Assembly (NCBI GenBank): GCA_016927855.1
Contig: JAFGLV010000024.1
Span: 1 to 55,122 of the forward strand
Source: Sedimentisphaerales bacterium
Lineage (GTDB): Bacteria; Planctomycetota; Phycisphaerae; Sedimentisphaerales; Anaerobacaceae
DNA length: 55,122 nt
Direction: 5' to 3'
Below the pieces are notes generated by a model. The model did not search any database. It was not told the origin of the DNA and was given only the letters and a program-made list of their open reading frames with translations. How positions within the stretch are numbered: the first letter of the stretch is position 1; each line of letters begins with the position of its first letter. The position numbers and the translations under genes are program-made. Shown here piece after piece: positions 1-8,118 of this stretch.

Positions 1-309
1 ACGTTCCCGCCGATCGTCCAAGGCACCGAAATCGCCAAGATCACCATGCAGATGGCCCAGGAAGGCAAGTTCGTCGGTCCCGTCGCCACCGGATATGAGG
101 GCGACCAGCAACAGCAGATTATGTTCAAGGGAATGCTCTTTGCCAGCACGCTACCGGCCGGATCGTTCCGCTACGCCGGACAGAACGTCCCCTTCGGCGA
201 CCCTGCGACACTGATCTTCTGGTATAAGCCCGAGGGCTCGGCCACCTATCGAGTCATCTACGCCGACCTTCATGTCGCCGACGTAGCGCCGGAAGACGTG
301 CCAAAATAG
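1..309 (+). CDS. Partial hypothetical protein (C-terminal part)
   Basis: The frame is open from the first base of the window, so the gene starts upstream; the ATG at 46 is probably internal. About 102 residues are visible. The segment contains a QQQQ run and alternating hydrophobic residues suggestive of a beta-rich fold, and it ends in DVPK. I see no catalytic motif and do not recognise the family. A hairpin follows at 337-366. The next gene lies on the opposite strand and converges on this one. Confidence 0.6.
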   Translation, partial: TFPPIVQGTEIAKITMQMAQEGKFVGPVATGYEGDQQQQIMFKGMLFASTLPAGSFRYAGQNVPFGDPATLIFWYKPEGSATYRVIYADLHVADVAPEDVPK

Positions 310-336
310 GTTCGACAGAGTCAAGAAGTAGCCCCC

Positions 337-366
337 AAGGCCGGGCCCCTCGCCCCGGCCTTCTTC
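337..366 (+). terminator. Convergent-gene terminator hairpin
   Basis: The arms AAGGCCGGG (337-345) and CCCGGCCTT (354-362) pair perfectly over 9 bp around an 8-base loop. They are followed by a pyrimidine tail (CTTC). The hairpin lies between two convergent genes ending at 309 and 382, so it may serve both. The U-tract is weak, which lowers confidence. Confidence 0.5.
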
Positions 367-381
367 ATGCGCGGGCCGCCC

Positions 382-1179
382 TCAGGCGGAGACGGTGCAG
401 TAGGTTCGGTCGGATTCCCAGACGGTGACACTGTGGAGCGTCCCGCCGGTGAACTGGCCGGCCAGGCGCGACCAGGCGAAGGCGGCGAGGTTTTCGATGG
501 TGGGGATCGTCTTTTCAAATTCGGGGACGTCTGCGTTGAGGTTTTTGTGGTCGATCGCGTCGATCAGTTGCGTTTCGACCGTCTGCTGGAAGGCGCCCGC
601 CTGGAAGCCGGCGCCGTCGGCGGGCACCTGTACGGTGACTTCGACGATGTAGTTGTGACCGTGTCCGGTGGGATTGGCGCACTTGCCGAAGACCTCGAAG
701 TTCTGCTGCTCGCTGAAGTCGTCGTTCCACAGCTTGTGCATCGCCGCAAACTCGAACTTTTCACCGTAGCAGACCGTGCGGGGCGTCTCTTCGTCCATGG
801 CTATCTTCCTGAAAGGGTTGAGCCTCAGAGCCAGCTTGTCGACGCGCGCAGCGCCGAACTGGCCGTCGAGGCGCTGCCAGGCGACGCTGAGCATCCGTAC
901 GACCGCGTCAAGGTCGATGTGCCGGCCCGCGCGCCAGCTCGTGCGGATCTGCTCGGCGAAAACCGGCACGGCGCAGGCGCGGGCGGCGCGATCGATCTCG
1001 ACGACGTTGATGACGAAGCCGGTCTGGGGCTGGACCGGGCCGATCAGCTCCACGTCCAACTGGAGGAACAGTGCCACGCCCTCGCCGGCAGGCTTGGACG
1101 TATAGGCGTTGAATCCCTCCGTGTCCCGCGGCAGGAACGGATTGACCGAAAAACGAATCTGTCGGCCCAAGTGAGGCAT
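382..1179 (-). CDS. Tandem-domain 6-pyruvoyl-tetrahydropterin synthase family protein (QueD/PTPS-like)
   Basis: This 265-residue protein is about twice the usual PTPS/QueD length of 120-150. The C-terminal half carries the family signature: metal-binding His148, His173 and His175 (HGHNY) and the putative catalytic Cys167 in FGKCANPTGHGHNY. The N-terminal half (about 1-125) resembles a second T-fold unit but lacks the His triad, so it is probably structural. The family converts dihydroneopterin triphosphate to 6-pyruvoyl- or 6-carboxy-tetrahydropterin, the step after GTP cyclohydrolase I. folE lies 95 bp upstream on the same strand, which supports a shared pterin or 7-deazaguanine route. An AGGA precedes the ATG at 1179. 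Which of the two products is made cannot be read from sequence. Confidence 0.85.
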   Translation of the reverse strand: MPHLGRQIRFSVNPFLPRDTEGFNAYTSKPAGEGVALFLQLDVELIGPVQPQTGFVINVVEIDRAARACAVPVFAEQIRTSWRAGRHIDLDAVVRMLSVAWQRLDGQFGAARVDKLALRLNPFRKIAMDEETPRTVCYGEKFEFAAMHKLWNDDFSEQQNFEVFGKCANPTGHGHNYIVEVTVQVPADGAGFQAGAFQQTVETQLIDAIDHKNLNADVPEFEKTIPTIENLAAFAWSRLAGQFTGGTLHSVTVWESDRTYCTVSA

Positions 1180-1207
1180 ACGTCAAGTGTCCTGCGGCTG
1201 CGCCGCT

Positions 1208-1254
1208 TGACACGTGGACGCGTGAAAGCGTAGAAGCGTTGGAGCGTTGAACAC
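1208..1254. repeat. Short 8-9-base direct repeats
   Basis: Between folE and the pterin synthase gene there is a run of related units: GCGTGAAA, GCGTAGAA, GCGTTGGA, GCGTTGAA. It looks like a degenerate tandem repeat of GCGTNGAA type rather than coding sequence or a hairpin. No function is evident. Confidence 0.5.
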
Positions 1255-1274
1255 ATCTGCGCGACAGCCGATCA

Positions 1275-1859
1275 TCACATCGTGCCCTGGTGCATGAGAC
1301 TGAGCACCTCGTTGCGGCTGCGTGCATCTTTCTTGAAGATTCCGCGCAGTGCCGAGGTGACCATCAGCGAGCCGGGTTTCTTGATCCCGCGAATCGTCAT
1401 ACAGCTATGCGACGCCTGCAGGACGACCGCGACGCCCATGGGCTTGAGATGCTGCATGAGAAAGTCGGCGATCTGGCCGGTCAGCCGCTCCTGGGTGTGC
1501 AGCCGATGGGCGAAGCAGTCCACGATGCGCGCCAGCTTGCTGACTCCGAGCACCTGACCGGTGGGCAGATAAGCCACGTGCGCCTTGCCGATGAAAGGCA
1601 ACAGGTGATGCTCGCAGACGCTGTAGAACGGGATGTCACGCAGCAGCACGATTTCGTCATAGCGTTCGGTAAAGACGCTGCGCAGGTGCAGCTTCGGGTC
1701 TTCCTTCATCCCGCCGAGCAGCTCGGCGTACATCCGCGCGACGCGATCCGGGGTATCTCTAAGCCCTTCGCGCTCAACATCTTCGCCGATCGCCAGCAGG
1801 ATCTCCGTGACCGCTTTGCGGATCCGCTCGCTGTCGAATTTCTTCTTTCGTGCTGCCAT
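1275..1859 (-). CDS. folE: GTP cyclohydrolase I
   Basis: FolE (194 aa) converts GTP to 7,8-dihydroneopterin triphosphate, the entry step for folate, biopterin and queuosine precursors, in the cytoplasm. The zinc ligands are visible as Cys82 and His85 in [12 protein letters not shown] and Cys153 in SHSCMTIRG. The family blocks [34 protein letters not shown] and [11 protein letters not shown] are all intact. Length matches type IA enzymes. The ATG at 1859 follows pepA by about 48 bp on the same strand. The ribosome-binding site is weak, so translation may depend on the upstream gene. Confidence 0.97.
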   Translation of the reverse strand: MAARKKKFDSERIRKAVTEILLAIGEDVEREGLRDTPDRVARMYAELLGGMKEDPKLHLRSVFTERYDEIVLLRDIPFYSVCEHHLLPFIGKAHVAYLPTGQVLGVSKLARIVDCFAHRLHTQERLTGQIADFLMQHLKPMGVAVVLQASHSCMTIRGIKKPGSLMVTSALRGIFKKDARSRNEVLSLMHQGTM

Positions 1860-1883
1860 AGGGTTCTTTTCTCGCGTCGCAGA

Positions 1884-1915
1884 TACGTCCTATCGGTCCT
1901 ATAGGACCTATGAGG
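1884..1915. repeat. GGACCTAT-type dispersed repeat, copy 1
   Basis: The stretch contains CCTATCGGTCC and TATAGGACCTATG, a nested partial palindrome of GGTCCTATAGGACC type. Similar copies lie at 37946-37977 and 48602-48634. The pepA stop codon (complement of 1908-1910) falls inside the element, so the repeat supplies the end of pepA. Confidence 0.65.
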
Positions 1916-3440
1916 TCAGGTTCATCAGATATGTCGTCAGCAGTCGCACGCCAAAGCCGGTCGATCCGCAGGCCGCGTATTCGGTTCCTTTCTGGAAGAT
2001 GTCCATCCCGGCAATGTCCAGATGGGCCCAAGCCGTTTCGCCGACGAACTGCCTCAGGAAGGCCGCGGCGGTGCAGGCGCCGCCCCAGCGACCGCCGGTG
2101 TTGCGCAGATCGGCAATCTTGCTCTTCATCTCCTCAGCATACTCGTCGCCGCTGGGCAGGTGCCAGACGTATTCGCCGCTCTGGTCGGCCGCTTTGCGGA
2201 TCTGGGCGATCAGGTCGTCGTCGTTGCCCATCAGTCCCGCTTTGTAGTTGCCCAGCGCGACCATGCAGGCGCCTGTCAGTGTCGCGACGTCGATGATCGT
2301 ACCGCACTTCTGCTTGGCAGCGTAGGCCAGCGCGTCGCAGAGGATCATCCGACCTTCGGCGTCGGTGTTGAGAATCTCGACGGTCTTGCCGCTGTAGGTC
2401 GTGACGATGTCGCCGGGACGGTAGCTCGACCCGCTCGGCAGGTTTTCCGCCGACGGGACGAGTCCCCAGACGTTCAGCGGCAGACCCAGCTCCGCCACCG
2501 CTTTGAGCGTCGCGAGGACCGCAATACCGCCGCTCTTGTCGAGCTTCATCTGGTCCATGTCGGCCGACGGCTTGATGCTGATGCCGCCGGAGTCGAATGT
2601 GACCGCTTTGCCCACTAGCGCGACGGTCGGCAAGCTCTTGGTCGGCTTATTGGGAGGCGAGTATTTGAGGATAATCAGGCGCGGCGGCGTGTGCGAGCCG
2701 GCGCCGACCGCGAGGATGCCGCCCATCTTCTTGGCCTTGAGCTGCTTCTCGTCGAAGACGGCGCAGGTCAGTCCTCTGACGCCGCGCACCATCTCGGCAG
2801 CAGCCTTGGCGAGTGTCGGTGGATTGATGACGTTGGCCGGACGATTGGCCAGCGTGCGAGCGAAGCTCTGCGCCCGGCCGATGACGGCGCCGGCACAGAG
2901 ACCCTCGTTGAGTTTCTTCGTGCGTTTGGCGTCGGGGTCCACCACCTCGACCCTAAGCGAGCCAGGCCGGCCGTTCTTGGCCTGCGTGACGAACTCGTCG
3001 TATCGATAGCTGCCGAAGTACGCGCCCTCAGCCAAGGTCTTGCCCAGCGCAGACAAAGCGAGCTTGTCGCCGATTCCGGTGTGCAGCGCCAACGCGATGC
3101 TCTTGAGCTTCATGCTGACGGCCTGGTTGGCCGCCGTTGCGGCCGCTTTGCGCAGCGTATCGAGGTCCGCCTTTTTCTGCTCGCCCAGCCCAACCAGCAT
3201 CACGCGCTCGGCGGCGATCTTGCCGTGGCTGTAGAGAACAGTCGCGGTCTTCACGGCGCCCTTGAAGTCGCCCAGCTTGGTCACGCCCCGGATCGCGCCG
3301 TCGAGCTTATCGTCCAGGGCTTTGACCGTCTTGTCCAGAACCGTACCGTCGGAAAAGCACCCGACGACGAGCACGTCCGTCTTGCACCTGGCCATATCGA
3401 CTGTGCGCGTCCTGATGTCCACTTCGATGATTTGCTTCAT
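1908..3440 (-). CDS. pepA: Leucyl aminopeptidase (M17 family)
   Basis: This 510-residue cytosolic aminopeptidase releases N-terminal residues from peptides using two metal ions. The M17 signature NTDAEGR is present, as is the metal/active-site segment VGKAVTFDSGGISIK. The N-terminal third is the divergent macro-like domain usual for the family. I chose the ATG at 3440 (MKQIIEVDIR) because the upstream in-frame extension to 3524 runs through an inverted-repeat element and has no peptidase similarity. The gene lies between prfB and folE on the same strand. Some M17 enzymes also bind DNA, but nothing here indicates that. Confidence 0.95.
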   Translation of the reverse strand: MKQIIEVDIRTRTVDMARCKTDVLVVGCFSDGTVLDKTVKALDDKLDGAIRGVTKLGDFKGAVKTATVLYSHGKIAAERVMLVGLGEQKKADLDTLRKAAATAANQAVSMKLKSIALALHTGIGDKLALSALGKTLAEGAYFGSYRYDEFVTQAKNGRPGSLRVEVVDPDAKRTKKLNEGLCAGAVIGRAQSFARTLANRPANVINPPTLAKAAAEMVRGVRGLTCAVFDEKQLKAKKMGGILAVGAGSHTPPRLIILKYSPPNKPTKSLPTVALVGKAVTFDSGGISIKPSADMDQMKLDKSGGIAVLATLKAVAELGLPLNVWGLVPSAENLPSGSSYRPGDIVTTYSGKTVEILNTDAEGRMILCDALAYAAKQKCGTIIDVATLTGACMVALGNYKAGLMGNDDDLIAQIRKAADQSGEYVWHLPSGDEYAEEMKSKIADLRNTGGRWGGACTAAAFLRQFVGETAWAHLDIAGMDIFQKGTEYAACGSTGFGVRLLTTYLMNLTS

Positions 3441-3474
3441 GATTGAAACCCCTCGTGGTTTCAAGTGCCAAATC

Positions 3475-3543
3475 GTAGGATGGGCTCTAGCCCATGCGGT
3501 TTCCGCAGCGAGGGTCATCAGCATGGGCTAAAGCCCATCCTAC
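3475..3543. repeat. 69-bp inverted-repeat element upstream of pepA
   Basis: The left arm at 3475-3497 begins GTAGGATGGGCT and the right arm at 3521-3543 ends AGCCCATCCTAC. The 23-bp arms match at 22 of 23 positions. Each arm is itself partly palindromic (GGGCT..AGCCC), so the RNA could form a clover of hairpins. It sits in the pepA leader immediately upstream of its ATG. It looks like a small non-autonomous (REP- or MITE-like) element. Confidence 0.8.
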
Positions 3544-3549
3544 CAACTG

Positions 3550-3589
3550 TGTCACTTCACACTTCAAACTTGACACTTGACACTTCAAG
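3550..3589. repeat. CACTTCAAA-type direct repeats at the prfB 3' end
   Basis: The segment is a run of near-identical 7-9-base units (CACTTCACACTTCAAACTTG, then ACACTTGACACTTCAAG). It reaches into the prfB stop codon at 3585. It is low-complexity and matches no gene; similar direct repeats of another sequence occur at 1208-1254. Confidence 0.55.
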
Positions 3590-4704
3590 CTTCTTTCTTC
3601 CTGTTCTTGGCCCGGTAGTGCAGGTAGCTTTCGATAAAGGCGTCGAGGTCCCCGTCGAGCACGGCGTCGACGTTGCCGGTTTGGCAGCCGGTGCGATGGT
3701 CCTTGACCATCTGGTAAGGCTGGAGCACGTAGCTGCGGATCTGGTTGCCCCAGGCGATTTCGCCTTTGTCGCCGTAGAGCTTGGCGATCTCGGCGTCGCG
3801 TTTCTGCTGCTCTATCATATAGAGTCGCGCCTTGAGCACCTTCATCGCCTGGGCGCGGTTCTTGTGCTGGCTGCGCTCGTTCTGGCACTGCACGACGATA
3901 CCGGTCGGGATGTGCGTGATGCGTACGGCCGAGCTGACCTTGTTGACGTGCTGGCCGCCGGCACCGCTGGCCCGATAGAAGTCGATGCGCAGATCGTCCT
4001 CGTCGATCTCGATCTCGATGTCCTCTTCGAACTCGGGAATGCAGTCGATAGCCGCGAAGCTCGTGTGCCTGCGGCTCTGTGAATCGAACGGACTGATGCG
4101 CACGAGCCGATGCACACCGACCTCACAGGAGAGCTTGCCGAACGCGAATGGACCGGCCACGTGCAGCGTGATCGATCGGATGCCGGCCTCTTCGCCCGGC
4201 GTGATGTCCAGCTCTTCGTACTTGAACTTGTTCGCGTCGAAGTACCGCGTGTACATCCGCAAGAGCATGTTGGCCCAGTCGCAGCTTTCGGTCCCGCCGG
4301 CGCCGGCGTGGATGCTCAGGTAGCAGTTGCGCATATCCTGAGGCTGCGAAAGCAGACCCTGCAACTCGATCTGCTCGCACCGCTTGACCAACAGACCCAC
4401 GTCGTCAGCAAGCTGTCCAAGCTCGTCGACGTCGTCTTCCTCGGAGGCCAGCTCGTACAGCTCCGCCAGGTCCCGGACTTCTTTCTGCAGCTCTTCGACC
4501 GGCTCGACGACTGCTTTCAAGGCGCTGAGCTGGCTCGTGACGCGCTGGGCAGCCTCCTGGTTGTCCCAAAAACCGGGCTGGGACATGCGGTTTTCCAACT
4601 GGCCTAGCTGGTCTTTCTTGCTCGCCAAGTCAAAGCCAGTCCCGGATCTTGTCCACCCGGGCCTCCAAGTCGCCGATCATACCTTTCAGTTCCGCTACTT
4701 CCAT
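3585..4704 (-). CDS. prfB: Peptide chain release factor 2, with programmed +1 frameshift
   Basis: RF2 terminates translation at UGA and UAA. Zero-frame translation begins at the ATG at 4704 (MEVAELKGMIGDLEARVDKI..), with AGAGG just upstream, and runs 24 codons to CTT followed by an in-frame TGA (4630-4632). A +1 shift at CTTTGAC continues into the long frame, giving about 372 residues. The peptide-anticodon SPF (about 204-206) and catalytic GGQ (about 249-251, GAGGQHVNK) then fall within one position of E. coli RF2, which confirms the reading. Reading only the long frame would give a truncated protein starting at a TTG codon. Autoregulation follows from the family: low RF2 favours the shift. 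Confidence 0.96.
4629..4635 (-). promoter_or_regulatory. prfB +1 programmed frameshift site (CTTTGAC)
   Basis: On the minus strand the sequence reads CGG GAC TGG CTT TGA C. This is the conserved RF2 slippery site CUU-UGA-C, where the P-site tRNA-Leu slips forward by one base when UGA is decoded slowly. The upstream internal Shine-Dalgarno element seen in E. coli (AGGGGG) is reduced here to a GGGA, so stimulation may be weaker. Confidence 0.93.
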
Positions 4705-5078
4705 TCGATCCTCTGCATTTCTGATTCACTCATTGCGATTTGCCCGCGACCGGGACGCGATGCGAGCCGCCCGAGGCAATTCTCGTGGCGCGTTCGGCGG
4801 TGGCGCATGACCGCTACGTCATGCGGTTGCGTCTTTCGGCGCTGCATGACGCTGTACGCAACCGAAACGTGCGGCGCAACCTCAACCGCTCGACGCCAAC
4901 TGTGGGTACCGACAGACCACCAAGGGGCTTATACCACATCCGGGTCGGATGTGCAACGTCCCGGCAGGAAGGCTACGCGGGCCGAGGCAATTCGGTTTGG
5001 CGTTTCTGCTTTCGCCGGACATACGCTCAACAGCAGAACAGGAGGCTTACCGCCGAGGGCACACTGGGGGAAACCGGC
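4705..5078. other. Intergenic gap with no recognised gene
   Basis: This 374-base stretch separates prfB from the DUF4411 gene. It holds two similar segments, CCCGAGGCAATTCTCG near 4770 and GCCGAGGCAATTCGG near 4981, and a local palindrome around GCATGACCGCTACGTCATGC (4806-4825). I checked it by eye for tRNA, tmRNA, SRP RNA and RNase P motifs and found none. It may hold a structured leader or a decayed gene. Confidence 0.4.
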
Positions 5079-5552
5079 TCAGAACTGCCAGCCCTCCCTC
5101 TCCATGAACCCCTCCAAGTCCATGCAGTCAATCCCGAAGTGGGCGCAGACATTGGGCATCTTCGCCGCGTTTTCCTTGAATCGCTCTTCCGTGACCACAA
5201 TGCCGCCGCTTATCTTGGCCTTGGCTATCACAAATGGGTCGGCCACAGGAGTCCCTTGCAGAATGCTCTTCTTTTCGATCAACGCCTGGAAATGGCCGAC
5301 GCGGAATACTTCGCGCACAAACTCCAATTCCTCAGACGAAGGGGGCGGAAACAGCTCCTTGTGCTCTTTCGCCCACTGCACGAGTTTGCGCGTGGGGCTC
5401 CATCTTTCTATCTCGTTGTAGACCTCACGTACCGATATGACGCTCCCAGCGGCAACGAGTTCGTCAAACCTCTCCCATAGGGACGGGAACCTCGCCGGAT
5501 AGTAGTTCTCGCACAACCTGCGTAGACTGCCGTTGTCGAACACGTACATCAT
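5079..5552 (-). CDS. DUF4411 family PIN-like protein (putative toxin)
   Basis: The 157-residue protein starts MYVFDNGSLRRL and contains VISVREVYNEIER and TPVADPFVIAKA, with acidic residues spaced as in PIN-like ribonucleases (Asp6, Glu47, Asp105). The DUF4411 family is commonly paired with an HTH/ImmA-IrrE gene. That is the case here: its start overlaps the upstream stop by 4 bp (5549-5552), showing translational coupling. A role as the RNase toxin of a toxin-antitoxin-like module is inferred from fold and context, not shown. The C-terminus (GFMEREGWQF) appears complete. Confidence 0.8.
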   Translation of the reverse strand: MMYVFDNGSLRRLCENYYPARFPSLWERFDELVAAGSVISVREVYNEIERWSPTRKLVQWAKEHKELFPPPSSEELEFVREVFRVGHFQALIEKKSILQGTPVADPFVIAKAKISGGIVVTEERFKENAAKMPNVCAHFGIDCMDLEGFMEREGWQF

Positions 5553-6715
5553 TCGCCGGTCTCTCTCCCAAGATACATCGCCTCCAGATCCGCAACATGG
5601 TTAGCCTTCACGTTCAGATACTTCGCCACCTGCTGTGCTGAGAACCTGTTCTGGTAGTATTGGCTCAGAACCAAGCCGAGGTATCCGGCTCCAAGATAAG
5701 CAATTTGGTTGCGGTAGTAGTTCCCCTTTCCTGATCGTGCCCGTGCTTTCACGGCCTTTTCTTTCGCCTCTTTGCGACCTGCCTCGTATTGCCTTTGGTC
5801 AATCAGGCGCTTATCCAAGCATTTCCGCAGAATGACTTCCCAACTGACTTTGTACCTCGCTGCCAGTTGGCCGACGACTTCATTGTCGACCGCCGTGGCG
5901 CGCACTTGCTGCTCAAAGTCGTCTCCGGGAACCAGAAACGCGCCAACGAACCGATTGCAGAGCATCTCTATTCTCTTGTTGTCACCGCGCATCGATCTGA
6001 GAAACGCAGTGTCGTTTGTGTCAATGCCACCGGTCCTGAACAGCAGATGGGCCAGTTCGTGGAAGAGCGTAAAGATTTGACGCCCGAACGGCATACTATT
6101 GTTGATGTAGATCACGGGAAACTCGTCGTCGTAGAGGCAGAAGCCGGAGATATCATCCTGCTTGAAGGCGTCCTTGAAAACGAAGATGCCATTTGACTCC
6201 ACGGCCGCACGCCATTGCTTCAACGCTGCATCGACATCCTTCCAGCCGATCTGGCTCTGAAGATCAACGCCCAAGTACGCGCGGACCTTCCTGGCCATAG
6301 AGGTGGCTTCATCAGTGGGTCGAAGGTGCAAGTCCCGAAAGATGCGTCTCACAGCCGGATTCAAACCCTCGTTGAGCTCTTCGAGGTTTGCTTGCATCGC
6401 CTGGGCACGCCTGAACAGTTGCAGGAACCTGGGCGACAACTGCTTTATCTCACTTTCCGGCAACGTTCGGAAAGATGTCCGCGGCCCCACTTCCTTAGGT
6501 GGCTCAGGGAAGAAGAAGACGGCCACAGGACGCTTGTAGACCTCGTACGCGAGCTTCTCCAATTGAACGTATGTAGGAGAGCTGACGCCATCTTCCCATT
6601 CCTCAATGATCTCCACCTCCTTCTTCATCCTGAGCGCAACCTCTTCCACGGGCATGTTGATGCTCTGTCTCGCCCACCTCAGTGTTTCAGGATTGACTGG
6701 AATCATCGTCTTCAT
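5549..6715 (-). CDS. HTH-domain ImmA/IrrE family metallopeptidase (putative antitoxin/regulator)
   Basis: The 388-residue protein has an N-terminal XRE-type helix-turn-helix (about 8-65, LRWARQSINMPVEEVALRM) and a zinc-peptidase motif HELAH near residue 217 (FTLFHELAHLLF). A C-terminal alpha-helical segment follows. In this family the peptidase typically cleaves a repressor or partner. With the coupled DUF4411 gene downstream it fits a two-gene stress or toxin-antitoxin module. The promoter is probably in the 130 bp before 6715, divergent to nothing. Start chosen at MKTMIPVNPE; M4 at 6706 is an alternative. Confidence 0.85.
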   Translation of the reverse strand: MKTMIPVNPETLRWARQSINMPVEEVALRMKKEVEIIEEWEDGVSSPTYVQLEKLAYEVYKRPVAVFFFPEPPKEVGPRTSFRTLPESEIKQLSPRFLQLFRRAQAMQANLEELNEGLNPAVRRIFRDLHLRPTDEATSMARKVRAYLGVDLQSQIGWKDVDAALKQWRAAVESNGIFVFKDAFKQDDISGFCLYDDEFPVIYINNSMPFGRQIFTLFHELAHLLFRTGGIDTNDTAFLRSMRGDNKRIEMLCNRFVGAFLVPGDDFEQQVRATAVDNEVVGQLAARYKVSWEVILRKCLDKRLIDQRQYEAGRKEAKEKAVKARARSGKGNYYRNQIAYLGAGYLGLVLSQYYQNRFSAQQVAKYLNVKANHVADLEAMYLGRETGE

Positions 6716-6846
6716 AGCGTTCTTGTGGCCTTCTGGCTCGTACTACTCTGAGCCATATCATACCAGTTTCACTCGGTTTGTGCAGGGGAAATAGGACACG
6801 CGCAAAATGATGAGAGTGGGGGAGACTCCGCACCACGAGTCCGGTG

Positions 6847-8118
6847 CTATCTGGCCTTAAGGCATCGCATGACTTCGCGCAAACCGGGGCGTTTGCCGTA
6901 CATGAGGACGCCGGTGCGGAAGATCTTGGCGGCGGCCCAGACGGCGGCCAGGACGCTGACCGCCAGCAGAACGATCGTACCGATCGTCTCAGTCATCGCA
7001 ATGCCGGCGCCGGTGGACAACCGGAGCATCATCACCATCGGCGTCGCCGGAGGCAGGAACGACAGGGCGTGAGCCAGCGTGCCGTTAGGGTCCTGGGCCA
7101 GCTTGAACCAGGAGATCAGCGGGATGATGAACAGCAGCATCACCGGCATCATCAGGCTTTGCGTTTCCTTGACGGTGTTGCAGACCGAGCCGACGCCCGC
7201 CAGGATGGCGCTGAAGAGGGTAAAGCCAAGGATGTAATAGACCAGGAAGAAGACCACCAAGTCAGGCGTGATCGCGATGTCGATACCCCGGGAGCGGGCC
7301 GCGACGTAGGCGCCGGCGCCCCAGAGCGTGGTCACCGTCAGACCGATGCCTGCCAGACCCACGATCTTGCCGGCCATCAACTGGATTGGACTGATCGCGG
7401 ACAGAAGCACCTCGATGATGCGCGAGTTCTTCTCCTCGATGATGCTACTGAGCAGATGCTGTCCCGTCCCGGCGATCCCAATGAAGATCAGGTACATGAA
7501 CGCGAAGGGGACCATCATGCGCGCGACGCGTTGGCCTTGGCCTTGCACCTGCTCCTGGCCGGCCTCCGAGCCCAGCTCGACCTGCTGGATCGAGACGTTG
7601 CGGATGCGCGCAAGCAACTCCCGGTCGAGGCCGCGCGCCTCGCAGCGCGTGTCAACAACCGCTTTGCGCAGCAGACTCTCGATCGTCCAGATCGCTTCCA
7701 TCTGAGCGGGCTTGGGCTTGTGCGTGTAGATCCTGACGCCGCCGGAGCCGGCCAACACATCGTCGTCCAGAACGACGTACGCGTCCAACGTACCCTCGCG
7801 CAGTCGGCGCTTGCCTTGCTCCTCGATCGCCTGGGGATCGTCGGCCGATTTCACTTCTGCAAGCACCAGCGGGCTGGCCGCATGGGCCTCGTTGTGCTCG
7901 CGGAAAGCCGCCTGTACCTTCTCGTAGAGTTGCGGCGCAGGACATGTGACACCGACGTCGAGCGGATTGCGCGGCCCGCCCTCGTCGCGGCTGATCCAAC
8001 TGCTGACGACGATCACACCGCCGATGATGATCGGCAAGAACAGCAGGCTGATCAAGAAGGTCTTGGTCTTGACCGTCTCGACGTATTCGCGCTGGGCCAC
8101 TTTAAGGATCTTCTGCAT
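6847..8118 (-). CDS. ABC transporter permease (NatB-like, ABC-2 family)
   Basis: This membrane protein of about 423 residues has one N-terminal transmembrane helix (TFLISLLFLPIIIGGVIVV), a soluble extracytoplasmic region of about 140 residues, and five or six C-terminal helices. This is the layout of the NatB/YhaP permease class. ABC-2 permeases of this type export sodium, antibiotics or peptides; substrate cannot be told. The start MQKILKVAQREY at 8118 is preferred; an ATG at 8130 is possible. Either overlaps the ATPase gene upstream, so the two form one operon. Confidence 0.85.
   Translation of the reverse strand: MQKILKVAQREYVETVKTKTFLISLLFLPIIIGGVIVVSSWISRDEGGPRNPLDVGVTCPAPQLYEKVQAAFREHNEAHAASPLVLAEVKSADDPQAIEEQGKRRLREGTLDAYVVLDDDVLAGSGGVRIYTHKPKPAQMEAIWTIESLLRKAVVDTRCEARGLDRELLARIRNVSIQQVELGSEAGQEQVQGQGQRVARMMVPFAFMYLIFIGIAGTGQHLLSSIIEEKNSRIIEVLLSAISPIQLMAGKIVGLAGIGLTVTTLWGAGAYVAARSRGIDIAITPDLVVFFLVYYILGFTLFSAILAGVGSVCNTVKETQSLMMPVMLLFIIPLISWFKLAQDPNGTLAHALSFLPPATPMVMMLRLSTGAGIAMTETIGTIVLLAVSVLAAVWAAAKIFRTGVLMYGKRPGLREVMRCLKAR

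Noticed and set aside
4705-5078. tRNA, tmRNA, SRP or RNase P RNA in the prfB gap
   Set aside because: No CCA-ended acceptor stem, tRNA T-arm (GGTTCRA) or conserved RNase P core string was found by eye. A covariance-model search would decide.
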